This document shows, one piece after another, positions 27,507-35,751 of a stretch of 64,000 bases of DNA. A program made the translations under genes and the position numbers. The DNA is from an uncultured Prevotellaceae bacterium (lineage in GTDB: Bacteria; Bacteroidota; Bacteroidia; Bacteroidales; Bacteroidaceae): NCBI GenBank assembly GCA_902781315.1, contig CACZIT010000001.1, positions 147,679-211,678 on the forward strand, read 5' to 3'. The notes beneath the pieces are model-generated. The model worked only from the letters and a program-made list of their open reading frames with translations, was not told where the DNA came from and searched no databases. Numbering within the stretch: the first letter of the stretch is position 1; every line of letters begins with the position of its first letter.

Positions 27507-28535
27507 ATGAAAACAACCATAATCACCAAGGCGGGGCTCCTTGCCTGCTCGCTGCTTCTCACTTCGTCACTCCTCACTTCTTGTAGTGATGACGAGAAGT
27601 ACGACATCGTGGGCAATCCCAACAACCTCGTCTACTTCAAGGCCAACGCCGAGAACACTTTCAAAGGTACCGTCATCCACACACCCGTGGGCGATTTCGG
27701 CGACATTGCGGCCAAATTCCCCGTGCGCATCCTGCGCCCCGCCAATCGCGACACCCGCGTGACGGCCATCATCGACAACACCATGGTCGCTGCCTACAAC
27801 CAGGCCAACGATACCAACTACGAGCCCATGCCCGAAAGTGCTATCGACGCTTCGCGACTCTCAGCCACCATCCTCACCGGCAACACGGTTGCCCAGGATT
27901 CCATTGAGGTTGCCATCCGTCCCGATGCGCTTGCTTCGCTCACCGCTCCTGCCTACCTGCTTCCTGTGCGCATCGCTCAGGTCGATGGTGACGGCACAGC
28001 CAGTGAAGAGCGCGGGTTCGGCTACGTCATCGTAGAAACCGAGTCGAAACTTATCAAGACCATCACCGATGCCAGCGAGATGCCTGGAACACTCATCGAG
28101 GCTGGTGCCGACTGGACTGCCGAATACAGTTCCGGCACCGCCATCAATGCCGGCGAGCTCTTCGACAAAGACCTTGCCAATGGTCCTCAGCTGCGCACTG
28201 ATGCCGACGGAGGCCGCACCACAACCGTCATCGTAGACATGCAGCAGCAACAGCAGGTGAAAGGCATGCGGCTCGCTCGCTACTGGATGAGCTACTGGGG
28301 TGGCTGGTATATTGAAGAGTACTACTTCTCTGCCGTGCAGATCGAAATCAGCACCGATGGTCAGAAGTGGACTGAAGTAGGTACTGCACGCGAGGCTGAC
28401 ATGCCGCAGGCCGATGGCTACCAGCACATTGCCTTCTACGGTGCAGTACCCGCCCGTTATCTCCGCCTCACCATCGAGAGTGGCTCCTCCTCTGTCTCCA
28501 GCCTGGCTGAACTCGGCATCTATGTCGAGAACTAA
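27507..28535 (+). CDS. DUF1735 plus discoidin (F5/8 type C)-like surface lipoprotein
   Basis: A 342-residue lipoprotein; the start at 27507 gives MKTTIITKAGLLACSLLLTSSLLTSC with its lipobox, and its opening residues copy those of the preceding gene. The N-terminal half is DUF1735-like. The C-terminal half (about 190-340) looks like a discoidin carbohydrate-binding fold (GGRTTTVIVDMQQQQQVKGMRL, VQIEISTDGQKWTEVGTAREADM, ARYLRLTIESG). It is the last gene of the locus, followed at 28565 by a strong terminator. Confidence 0.8.
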   Translation: MKTTIITKAGLLACSLLLTSSLLTSCSDDEKYDIVGNPNNLVYFKANAENTFKGTVIHTPVGDFGDIAAKFPVRILRPANRDTRVTAIIDNTMVAAYNQANDTNYEPMPESAIDASRLSATILTGNTVAQDSIEVAIRPDALASLTAPAYLLPVRIAQVDGDGTASEERGFGYVIVETESKLIKTITDASEMPGTLIEAGADWTAEYSSGTAINAGELFDKDLANGPQLRTDADGGRTTTVIVDMQQQQQVKGMRLARYWMSYWGGWYIEEYYFSAVQIEISTDGQKWTEVGTAREADMPQADGYQHIAFYGAVPARYLRLTIESGSSSVSSLAELGIYVEN

Positions 28536-28564
28536 AGCTTCAATGGTCAGACAATCATCAAAAA

Positions 28565-28595
28565 AGCAGGAACGTCCGCCGTTCCTGCTTTTTTT
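28565..28595 (+). terminator. rho-independent terminator ending the Sus-type locus
   Basis: Stem AGCAGGAAC / GTTCCTGCT (28565-28573 with 28581-28589) followed by a run of T. The A-run on the left also makes it plausible on the other strand. Confidence 0.88.
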
Positions 28596-28635
28596 GTTTG
28601 ATTGGCCAGTCTTTTCCAAATAAAAAGGAAATCAC

Positions 28636-28673
28636 AAAAAAATATCCCCGCACTTCAGTCGAAGTACGGGGAT
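28636..28673 (-). terminator. rho-independent terminator of rpsO
   Basis: On the minus strand a 13-base stem (28673-28661 with 28656-28644) with one mismatch, then T-run from 28643. It lies 55 bases past the rpsO stop. Confidence 0.82.
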
Positions 28674-28727
28674 GTTTTGTTTCTGTAGCAGACGGCCCAG
28701 TGAACCCGTCTGCGGTCTGGCCTTGTC

Positions 28728-28997
28728 TTATCGACGCAGACCCAGAGCCTTGATCAGAGCACGGTAGCGCTCGATGTCCTGGTTCTTCAGGTAAGTCAGC
28801 AGTTTGCGACGCTTACCTACCAGCATCGTCAGCGAACGAGCGGTGTGGTGATCCTTGTGATTCTTCTTCAGGTGCTCTGTCAGGTGCGAAATGCGATACG
28901 AGAACAGGGCAACCTGGCTCTCTACAGAACCCGTGTCTGTGGCTCCGTGGCCGTACTTCTCAAAGAGTTCGACCTTCTTTTCTTTGTCAAGATACAT
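28728..28997 (-). CDS. rpsO: 30S ribosomal protein S15
   Basis: An 89-residue 16S rRNA-binding protein of the 30S platform. The start is MYLDKEKKVELFEKYG at 28997; the longer frame to 29033 adds unrelated residues. GATDTGSVESQVALFSYRISHLTEHLKKNHKDHHTARSL is the S15 core. The mRNA leader from the promoter near 29133 would be about 130 bases, long enough for autoregulation of the kind known for S15 elsewhere. It is divergent from typA. Confidence 0.95.
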   Translation of the reverse strand: MYLDKEKKVELFEKYGHGATDTGSVESQVALFSYRISHLTEHLKKNHKDHHTARSLTMLVGKRRKLLTYLKNQDIERYRALIKALGLRR

Positions 28998-29127
28998 AGT
29001 TAAATGTTTTGATGAAATAAGTTTTTTAATCACATCCAGTCAACGTCAGGCCGCCTTCATCAGAGCATGCCACATCGGCTGAATGCACCGGATTTTCCGG
29101 CTTGCAAGTCGGCTTTTCCCGATTTGC

Positions 29128-29196
29128 GGGTGCAAAATTACAACATTTTTCTTATATCACAAACGTTTCTCGCAAAAAAGTTGTAATTTTGCACCC
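29128..29196. promoter_or_regulatory. divergent rpsO/typA promoter region built on a perfect 17-base inverted repeat
   Basis: Arms at 29128-29144 and 29180-29196 are exact reverse complements (GGGTGCAAAATTACAAC). Each contains a -7 element, TAATTTTG (plus strand 29184-29191; minus strand 29140-29133). Clear TTTG -33 elements were not found. Confidence 0.7.
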
Positions 29197-29214
29197 AAAT
29201 TCATCATATTCAGT

Positions 29215-31026
29215 ATGCAAGACATCAGAAACATAGCGATTATCGCACACGTTGACCACGGCAAGACAACACTCGTGGACAAAATGATGCTCGCCGGAAA
29301 GCTTTTCCGCGACGGTCAGGATAACTCTTCGCAGGTGCTCGACGCCAACGACCTTGAGCGCGAGCGCGGCATCACCATTCTTTCGAAAAACGTTTCCATC
29401 AACTGGAAAGGAACAAAAATCAATATCATCGACACTCCGGGACACGCCGATTTCGGCGGCGAGGTGGAGCGTGTGCTCAACATGGCCGACGGCTGCCTGC
29501 TGCTGGTAGACGCTTTCGAGGGTCCTATGCCTCAGACGCGCTTCGTGCTGCAGAAGGCTTTGCAGATAGGCCTGAAGCCCATCGTCGTCGTCAATAAGGT
29601 CGACAAGCCCAACTGTCGTCCCGAGGAGGTCTACGAAATGGTGTTCGACCTCATGTTTGCCCTTAATGCCACTGAGGATCAGCTCGATTTCCCCGTGGTC
29701 TATGGCTCGGCCAAGCAGGGCTGGATGGGCGAAGACTGGCGCACACCGACCGACAACATCGAGTATCTGCTCGACAAGATTGTTGAAGTCATCCCTGCCC
29801 CGCAGCAGCTGGAGGGCACACCCCAGATGCTCATCACCTCGCTCGACTATTCCAACTATACGGGCCGCATCGCCGTGGGCCGTGTCCATCGTGGCACGCT
29901 CAAGGACGGCATGCAGGTGACCATTAGCCACCGCGACGGCACCCAGGAGCGCACGAAGATCAAGGAACTCCACACCTTCGAGGGCATGGGCCATCAAAAG
30001 ACCGACCACGTCGACTCGGGCGACATCTGTGCCGTCATCGGACTGGAGAAATTCGAGATTGGCGACACCATCTGCGACCTGGAGAATCCCGAGCCGCTGC
30101 CGCCCATCGCCATTGACGAGCCCACCATGTCGATGCTCTTCACCATCAACGACTCGCCCTTCTTCGGCAAGGAAGGTAAGTTCTGCACCAGCCGTCACAT
30201 TGGCGATCGTCTGCAGCGCGAACTCGAGAAGAACCTTGCCCTGCGCGTAGAGCCCTTCGAGGATGCCACCGATGCCTGGGTCGTCTCGGGCCGCGGCGTG
30301 CTCCATCTTTCGGTGCTCATCGAGACCATGCGCCGCGAGGGCTACGAATTGCAGGTGGGCCAGCCACAGGTTATCTATAAGGAAATCAACGGCCAGAAGT
30401 GCGAGCCCATCGAGGAACTCACCATCAACGTACCTGAGGAATTCTCGTCGAAGATGATCGACATGGTCACGCGCCGCAAGGGCGAGATGACCAGCATGGA
30501 GAGCCAGGGCGACCGCGTCAACATCGAGTTTGACATCCCCTCGCGCGGCATCATCGGACTGCGCACCAACGTGCTCACGGCCTCGCAGGGCGAAGCCATC
30601 ATGGCCCATCGCTACAAGGAGTATCAGCCCTACAAGGGCGAGATCACGCGTCGGCAGAACGGATCGATGATTGCCCTTGAGACGGGCACTGCTTACGCCT
30701 ACGCCATCGACAAGCTGCAGGATCGCGGCAAGTTCTTCATCGATCCGGGCGAAGAGGTCTACATGGGCCAGGTCGTCGGCGAGCACGTGCACGACAACGA
30801 CCTCGTCATCAACGTCTGCAAGGCCAAGCAGCTCACCAACGTGCGCGCATCGGGTACCGACGACAAGGCCCGCATCGTGCCGAAGGTCATCATGAGCCTC
30901 GAGGAATGTCTGGAGTACATCAAGACCGACGAGCTCGTCGAGGTCACACCGAAGTCCATGCGCATGCGCAAGCTTATCCTCGACCACGACCAGCGTAAGA
31001 AGGCCAACATTGCCAAGACGAAATAG
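29215..31026 (+). CDS. typA: ribosome-associated GTPase TypA/BipA
   Basis: Translational GTPase of the EF-G family, involved in ribosome assembly and stress adaptation. The start is the ATG at 29215 ([22 protein letters not shown]), since the longer frame runs through the promoter. G1 AHVDHGKT, switch [10 protein letters not shown]3 [15 protein letters not shown] and G4 [12 protein letters not shown] are intact. The C-terminal TypA-specific part ([30 protein letters not shown] ... RMRKLILD) is complete. It has 603 residues. No terminator is seen before the next gene, 51 bases on. Confidence 0.95.
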   Translation: MQDIRNIAIIAHVDHGKTTLVDKMMLAGKLFRDGQDNSSQVLDANDLERERGITILSKNVSINWKGTKINIIDTPGHADFGGEVERVLNMADGCLLLVDAFEGPMPQTRFVLQKALQIGLKPIVVVNKVDKPNCRPEEVYEMVFDLMFALNATEDQLDFPVVYGSAKQGWMGEDWRTPTDNIEYLLDKIVEVIPAPQQLEGTPQMLITSLDYSNYTGRIAVGRVHRGTLKDGMQVTISHRDGTQERTKIKELHTFEGMGHQKTDHVDSGDICAVIGLEKFEIGDTICDLENPEPLPPIAIDEPTMSMLFTINDSPFFGKEGKFCTSRHIGDRLQRELEKNLALRVEPFEDATDAWVVSGRGVLHLSVLIETMRREGYELQVGQPQVIYKEINGQKCEPIEELTINVPEEFSSKMIDMVTRRKGEMTSMESQGDRVNIEFDIPSRGIIGLRTNVLTASQGEAIMAHRYKEYQPYKGEITRRQNGSMIALETGTAYAYAIDKLQDRGKFFIDPGEEVYMGQVVGEHVHDNDLVINVCKAKQLTNVRASGTDDKARIVPKVIMSLEECLEYIKTDELVEVTPKSMRMRKLILDHDQRKKANIAKTK

Positions 31027-31077
31027 TGGTCATCCCTCGTAAAAACCATCTCCCCCAACGCTAAAACCCCAACAACG

Positions 31078-31944
31078 ATGAAGAAAGCAACATCCATCCG
31101 CACCCCTTGGGCAGCCGCAACGGCGCTGCTGGCAGTGCTCCTGCTGGCTGCCTGCGGCCAGAAGTCGGAAGAGCAGAAGATGGCTGAACCCGAGAGCAAC
31201 GGCAAGTCCAACAGCGAACTGCTGCTTCCCGGCGACAGCACCATCTACGGACTGGCCTGCGAGGGCTGCAACGATTCCGTCGTCGTGCTGCTGCCCGGCG
31301 ATGGCGGCGACCCCGTCACCTATGACATCGTCAATGCCCATCGCCAGCACCACGTCATGGGTAAGCTCATGGTGGGCGACTGGATTGGCCTCGTGCGCAA
31401 TCCGAATGACTCCACCGTGGCCGACTTCGTCGTCAACCTCGACCAACTCAAGGGTACGTGGTGCTATGTTGTCATGCCCAAGTGGCGCGATGCCGACAAT
31501 CCCTTCCAGGGGGCTCGGGCTAACATGAGCCAGAAAGACCTGGATTCGCTCAAGAATGAGTACTTCATCCCCCGCGAATACGGATTCTCGCTCAAGCGCC
31601 AGTGGACAGCCCAGAGCGTGGGCTATGTGCGCCAAAACGCGCTCCAGAGCGAAAGCCCCGTCGTCTATCCGCAGCTGCTCTACTTCACAGAGTGGCACAT
31701 CCTGAACGGCCGTCTCGTCATGACCTCCGGCGAGTTCCGCAAGACGGGGAAGAACGAGGCGATGGAGGTGGTCAACAACCGCCAGGACACCTGCGACATC
31801 GTGCTCCTCACCGAGGATTCGCTCGTGCTCTCCAGCGAAGGTGAGTCGCGCGGCTACTATCGTCGCTCCAACACTGCCGACATCAACAAGGAAGCCCGCC
31901 AGAAGGCTGCCGAGCAGCAGAAGCGAGCCCTCGAAAGCCGCTGA
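31078..31944 (+). CDS. lipoprotein of unknown function
   Basis: A 288-residue protein with signal peptide and lipobox LLLAAC (Cys about 25). The mature part begins with a polar linker. It has two Cys (GLACEGCNDS, about 60-70), a beta-rich middle (MVGDWIGLVRNPNDSTVADFVVNLDQLKGTW) and a charged helical C-terminus rich in Lys, Gln and Ala (NKEARQKAAEQQKR). I do not recognise the family. It may be co-transcribed with typA, as no terminator lies between them, but a functional link is not evident. A strong hairpin follows at 32010. Confidence 0.7.
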   Translation: MKKATSIRTPWAAATALLAVLLLAACGQKSEEQKMAEPESNGKSNSELLLPGDSTIYGLACEGCNDSVVVLLPGDGGDPVTYDIVNAHRQHHVMGKLMVGDWIGLVRNPNDSTVADFVVNLDQLKGTWCYVVMPKWRDADNPFQGARANMSQKDLDSLKNEYFIPREYGFSLKRQWTAQSVGYVRQNALQSESPVVYPQLLYFTEWHILNGRLVMTSGEFRKTGKNEAMEVVNNRQDTCDIVLLTEDSLVLSSEGESRGYYRRSNTADINKEARQKAAEQQKRALESR

Positions 31945-32009
31945 CATTTTTCCCCCCCCGGCAATTCTTCAGAAAGTTTTTTACAGGCCCCAATGGGGTC
32001 ACATATACG

Positions 32010-32040
32010 AAGAACCGCAGGTGTTTGCCTGCGGTTCTTC
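32010..32040 (+). terminator. hairpin downstream of the lipoprotein gene, terminator-like
   Basis: Stem GAAGAACCGCAGG / CCTGCGGTTCTTC with a short loop, followed by only GTTTGT, so termination is likely but weak. The stem word CCGCAGGT recurs in a hairpin at 53363. Confidence 0.6.
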
Positions 32041-32086
32041 GTTTGTACTGCCCCGTTGTGGTAAAAAGTAGATGCCTTTCCCTTCG

Positions 32087-32196
32087 TTAATAAGAGGCTT
32101 TTCCTTTTGCAAAACAACTTGTTTTCCTTTGCAAAATAACTTAATTTCCCCAGCAAATTAACTTGTTTTGCTCAGCAAAACAGATGAATTTGCAAT
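32087..32196. repeat. 22-base-period intergenic array (5 units)
   Basis: Five units exactly 22 bases apart, four of them clear (GCAAAACAACTTGTTTTCC, GCAAAATAACTTAATTTCCC, GCAAATTAACTTGTTTTGCT, GCAAAACAGATGAATTTGC). The same words appear in the arrays at 14.9 kb and 53.1 kb. Confidence 0.82.
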
Positions 32197-32235
32197 CACG
32201 AAATATCGTTTTTCAAGCGGGGGGACATAGCAGGG

Positions 32236-32341
32236 TGAGACAAGTGCCTGCAGGTACGTGCTAAAGATAACCAGCCAAATCATTGGCTGGTAGAGGTATC
32301 GCAAGGCAATCAGCGTGCCTTCAGGTGCGCGACATAAGAGA
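32236..32341. repeat. cluster of short palindromes shared with 62.7 kb
   Basis: Hairpins GTGCCTGCAGGTAC (about 32242), CCAGCCAAATCATTGGCTGG (32269-32288) and GCGTGCCTTCAGGTGCGC followed by GACATAAGAG (32312-32338). The last two occur in the same order at 62699-62775. With the terminator-like hairpin and the 22-base array, this accounts for most of the gap 31945-32350. Confidence 0.75.
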
Positions 32342-32350
32342 AGGGCTTGC

Positions 32351-34621
32351 CTACGTCTCCAGCAGGCGCTTCAGGTCGGCTTCTTCGCCCACCACCCACA
32401 CAATGTCGCCCTGCTCGAAGGGACGGTTCGGGCTGATCAGCGTCAGCTGTTCCTGACCTTCCTCCACACCTACCACCATGCAGCCGTACTGTTCGCGCAG
32501 TCCGCTTTCCTTCAGCGTGCGGCCGATGAAGGGACTCGTGGCCGAGAGGATGATCTTGCGCAGGTGCATTTCACGCTTCTCTATCTCGGCATCCTCAGGC
32601 ACGAGTTCGTCGCGCAGGGCCGTGGCAAACTGCTGCAGCTGGTCGTCGTTGCCGATAGCCTGGATGCGGTCGCCGGGGAAGAGCACGGTGTCGCCTGTGG
32701 GGATGTTCAGCCGCTGCATACCGCGCAGCACGCTGCTCACGTGCACGCCGAAACGCTGGGCTATCCTGAGTTGGGCAAGCGAGCGACCTGCCCACAGCGA
32801 GTCTTCAGGCACAGCGAACTCGCCGATGTGGATGTCGCGGTCCAGCAGATGTCCTTCAAAAAGCGGCTTCTTCCTTCCATGCACCTGTGCCTCGATGTCG
32901 CGCGACCGCAGGTTCTGAACGAACATGCGCTCCAGGCGGATGCTGCGCCGCTTCAGCGAGCGCGACATGATCATCAGCACGACGGCCACGAGGGCGATGG
33001 CCACAATCAGCGCGTTCTTGAAACGCGACAGATAGTTCACGATGTAGAAGATGAAGGCTGCTGCGATGATCAGTCGAACCAACACGGTGAAAATCAGCGG
33101 CAGGCGGTTCAGGTGGCTTTCTGTCCAGAGGGCGCGGAACTCCTCGGAATGGTTTTTCTTCATCACCATGGCGCGCAGGAAGGGCGCAATGAGCAGCACG
33201 GTGAGCACGCCCGTGATGGCATTGGCATACCAGTGCAGCTCCCAGCCGGGCAGCAGGCGCCGCGTGAAGGGCAGCACGAAGGTGAACATCAAGGCGATGG
33301 TGGCTCCTGAGAGAATGCTGTAGACCACGGTGTTGAGGCCCATCTGCGTGAGCAGGCGTTGCCAGTTGCTGCGCTCCGTCTGCGTGCTGTGATGGGCTTC
33401 GCCCAGGTGGTTCAGCCGTCGCAGCCATCGCTTCGGCATGTGAGTGGAAAGAAGGTTGTAGCAGGGGTCGGCAGCGCGGATCATGTAAGGTGTGAGGAAT
33501 GTGGTGACCACCGACACCGCTACTACAACCGGATATAGGAAATCGCTGATGACGCCGAGCGAGAGGCCCAGCGACGCGATGATGAATGCAAACTCGCCAA
33601 TCTGTGCCATCGAGAAGCCGCAGCGCATGGCGGTCTTCAGGGGTTGGCCGCTGAGCATGTAGCCCGTCGAGCCAAAGATGGCCTGCCCCAGCAGGATGGT
33701 CAGCGTAAGCACGAGGATGGGCGCCCACTGCGAAACGAGGATTTGCGGGTCTACCAGCATGCCCACCGACACGAAGAACACTGCACCGAAGAGGTTCTTC
33801 ACGGGTTCCACGAGGCGGATGATTTTGTCGGCCTCGATGGTCTCGGCCAGGATGCTGCCCATCACGAAAGCGCCGAAAGCAGAGCTGAAGCCCGCCCGCG
33901 TGGCGATGACGGCCATGAGAAAGCACAGTCCCAGCGAGATGATGACGAGCATCTCGTCGGTCATCAGTCGGCGCGTCTTCCTCAGAAACAGCGGGATGAG
34001 GAAAATACCCACCACGAACCACAGCACCAGGATGATGCCCAGCCGCAGGATGCTCATGAGCATGCCGCCAGCAATGCCCCCTCCTTCGGCGCCGCTGGGC
34101 GAGGTTCCCGCAATGGTCGATAGCATCACCATCATCACGATGGCCAGGATGTCCTCCAGGATGAGCACGCTCATCACCAGCGAGGCAAACCGCTGTTGGC
34201 GTAGGCCCATGTCGTCGAAGGCTTTATAGATGATGGTGGTCGACGACATGGCGAGCATGCCGCCCAGGAACACGCAGTTCATCTGCGACCAGCCGAACGC
34301 CTTGCCCACAAGGATGCCCAGGGTCATCATCGAGAACACGATCGACACGGCGGCAATGACGGGCGCCATGCCCATCTTCAGAATCTTCTTGAACGAGAAA
34401 TCCAGTCCCAGTGCGAACAGCAGGAACAGCACGCCGATGTCGGCCCACGTCTGGATGTTCTCCTTGTCGACCACCGATGCCAAGTACGGCATGTGCGGCG
34501 ACACGAGGAATCCGGCCACGATGTAGCCCAGCACCAGCGGTTGCTTCAGCCGTTTGAACAACAGTGTCACCGCGCCGGCCACTACCAGTATCAACGTCAG
34601 GTCGAGAATCAGATGCTCCAT
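32351..34621 (-). CDS. CPA2-family monovalent cation/proton antiporter with two RCK-C domains
   Basis: Inner-membrane antiporter or channel of the Kef/Nha type. About 12 membrane segments occupy residues 1-400 (VVAGAVTLLFKRLKQPLVLGYIVAGFLVSP, FLLFALGLDFSFKKI, AFVMGSILAETIEADKI), with more hydrophobic segments at about 415-555. The cytoplasmic end carries two TrkA-C/RCK-C domains (about 600-670 and 680-755) but no NAD-binding TrkA-N domain. The 756-residue length fits the subgroup common in Bacteroidetes. The ion (K+ or Na+) cannot be told. The PIN toxin gene lies 12 bases upstream on the same strand. Confidence 0.88.
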   Translation of the reverse strand: MEHLILDLTLILVVAGAVTLLFKRLKQPLVLGYIVAGFLVSPHMPYLASVVDKENIQTWADIGVLFLLFALGLDFSFKKILKMGMAPVIAAVSIVFSMMTLGILVGKAFGWSQMNCVFLGGMLAMSSTTIIYKAFDDMGLRQQRFASLVMSVLILEDILAIVMMVMLSTIAGTSPSGAEGGGIAGGMLMSILRLGIILVLWFVVGIFLIPLFLRKTRRLMTDEMLVIISLGLCFLMAVIATRAGFSSAFGAFVMGSILAETIEADKIIRLVEPVKNLFGAVFFVSVGMLVDPQILVSQWAPILVLTLTILLGQAIFGSTGYMLSGQPLKTAMRCGFSMAQIGEFAFIIASLGLSLGVISDFLYPVVVAVSVVTTFLTPYMIRAADPCYNLLSTHMPKRWLRRLNHLGEAHHSTQTERSNWQRLLTQMGLNTVVYSILSGATIALMFTFVLPFTRRLLPGWELHWYANAITGVLTVLLIAPFLRAMVMKKNHSEEFRALWTESHLNRLPLIFTVLVRLIIAAAFIFYIVNYLSRFKNALIVAIALVAVVLMIMSRSLKRRSIRLERMFVQNLRSRDIEAQVHGRKKPLFEGHLLDRDIHIGEFAVPEDSLWAGRSLAQLRIAQRFGVHVSSVLRGMQRLNIPTGDTVLFPGDRIQAIGNDDQLQQFATALRDELVPEDAEIEKREMHLRKIILSATSPFIGRTLKESGLREQYGCMVVGVEEGQEQLTLISPNRPFEQGDIVWVVGEEADLKRLLET

Positions 34622-34633
34622 AAGATGAAATAA

Positions 34634-35047
34634 TTATGATAAGAACTCGTCAAGGAAATCGGAGGGCGACATGTGCGGGATGTCAAAATCAAGGAACCCT
34701 TTTTTGTCGCGAGTAAGGATAACATCCGCTTCAATCGTTTTTGACGAGAAATACTGTATGGTATCTTCAAAATCTTTCCCTTCACGGTTAAGCGCAATCT
34801 CAACAATATGCGCGTCAATTGGCGTTGTGTGGCAAAGTTTGAACAGTGCTTTCATTTTCTCATAAAGCAACGATCTTTCATACTTGTGTTGCAAGATGTA
34901 GAACGCATTGACAAAACTCAATGCACAGACAGAAAGGTCAATCTTCCCTTTTGCAGCCAAATCGAAAATGATTGCCGCAGGCATATAATGACCTCTGTCG
35001 CTATCATAAAAGTCGATAATGACATTAGTATCTAAAAATACCTTCAT
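34634..35047 (-). CDS. PIN-domain toxin (VapC-like)
   Basis: A 137-residue PIN-domain protein, the fold of VapC ribonucleases. MKVFLDTNVIIDFYD places the first catalytic Asp, the central region has ALNREGKDFEDTIQYFSS (further acidic residues), and ADVILTRDKKGF supplies the C-terminal acidic site. Its start overlaps the stop of the upstream antitoxin gene by four bases (ATGA), the usual toxin-antitoxin coupling. Base use is AT-richer than the neighbouring antiporter, which suggests acquisition. The RNA target is unknown. Confidence 0.85.
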   Translation of the reverse strand: MKVFLDTNVIIDFYDSDRGHYMPAAIIFDLAAKGKIDLSVCALSFVNAFYILQHKYERSLLYEKMKALFKLCHTTPIDAHIVEIALNREGKDFEDTIQYFSSKTIEADVILTRDKKGFLDFDIPHMSPSDFLDEFLS

Positions 35048-35367
35048 GCATTCTCCTCCTTGACAATTTTAATAAGAGTTGCATCATAATCGCTGGGAAG
35101 TGGAACTCTCTCAAAAGACGACAATGCGGCAATTTCTGGAGACAGTTCATAAGAATCCCACTGGTGGTTTTCTCTGTTTCCCGACTGTGTTGGTCTGGCT
35201 GCTAGTTTATCTACCAAAAAACTGATGGCTAATGGTATATCATCAGTCTTCACAGCCGACAAATACGCCGGCAGTTGCTCTTTGGATATGAATCCGTTAA
35301 CCCTATTTGCAATTTGTCCCGTTGCAAGAGGTTCACTTGCGAAATCGTTCTTGTCTGTTTCCATCAT
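35044..35367 (-). CDS. putative antitoxin partner of the PIN toxin
   Basis: A 107-residue acidic protein directly upstream of and overlapping the PIN gene. It has no recognisable DNA-binding motif at the start. The middle (ISKEQLPAYLSAVKTDDIPLAISFLVDKLA) is helical, and the C-terminal part (SSFERVPLPSDYDATLIKIVKEENA) could be the toxin-binding tail. The antitoxin role is inferred from coupling and size. Two Mets open the frame (MMETDKND). A -7 element for this pair was not identified. Confidence 0.65.
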   Translation of the reverse strand: MMETDKNDFASEPLATGQIANRVNGFISKEQLPAYLSAVKTDDIPLAISFLVDKLAARPTQSGNRENHQWDSYELSPEIAALSSFERVPLPSDYDATLIKIVKEENA

Positions 35368-35427
35368 ACACTAGTTTTCTGCAAAATTACGATAAAAACT
35401 TCAAAGTGCAAAGTTTCGCCTGCAAAA

Positions 35428-35459
35428 TTTTGTAGTCTCGCGTTTTTTCCCTATCTTTG
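35428..35459 (+). promoter_or_regulatory. Bacteroidetes-type promoter of the 35.5 kb leader RNA
   Basis: TTTTG ending at 35432, 19 bases, then TATCTTTG (35452-35459). The implied start near 35463 leaves about 290 bases before the next ATG (35752). Confidence 0.75.
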
Positions 35460-35523
35460 CCACGGAAACTTAAAACCATTCCGCCTATGAAGCAATAAAA
35501 AGAATAAATGACATATAGAAACT

Positions 35524-35697
35524 GAAGCGTCCGCTTTGATTCTTGTTTCGGAAATTCGCCAAAATCAAAGAAACAACCAAGAGTAAGAGCACGGATGCTC
35601 ACGTCGGTTCGACGTGGGCTTTTACTCGGATATGGTTGTTAGGTGTTTGGCGATACCTCCGAAACGTAGACGAAGTAAGTAGTCCACGTTTTTTTTG
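35524..35697 (+). ncRNA. structured leader RNA with terminator, unknown class
   Basis: Several exact pairings are visible. AAGC/GCTT hairpin (35525-35536). P1 GTTTCGGA with TCCGAAAC (35545-35552 / 35658-35665). P1b TCGCCAAA with TTTGGCGA (35556-35563 / 35646-35653). P2 AACAACCA with TGGTTGTT (35572-35579 / 35633-35640). P3 GAGTAA with TTACTC (35581-35586 / 35622-35627). P4 CACGTCG with CGACGTG (35600-35606 / 35610-35616). A terminator hairpin (35662-35671 / 35682-35691, one mismatch) with T-run to 35696 shares bases with P1. I cannot match it to a named riboswitch. It may be an attenuating 5' leader of the gene at 35752 or a free small RNA. Confidence 0.72.
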
Positions 35698-35751
35698 TGT
35701 CAATTTCTGAAAGTATCGAACAAACATTATTAACAATAAAAACCAAATCGT

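Noticed and set aside
29152-30987. 611-residue open frame antisense to typA
   Set aside because: Shadow of a highly conserved GTPase gene.
31841-32071. 76-residue plus-strand frame across the lipoprotein 3' end
   Set aside because: It overlaps the real gene in another frame and continues into a hairpin; no support.
35387-35602. 71-residue minus-strand frame in the leader region
   Set aside because: It overlaps the promoter and structured RNA, has no family resemblance, and its composition looks non-coding.
35600-35616. tRNA T-arm (GTTCGA) inside the 35.5 kb leader
   Set aside because: No cloverleaf, acceptor stem or anticodon arm can be built around it; it is the loop of hairpin P4.
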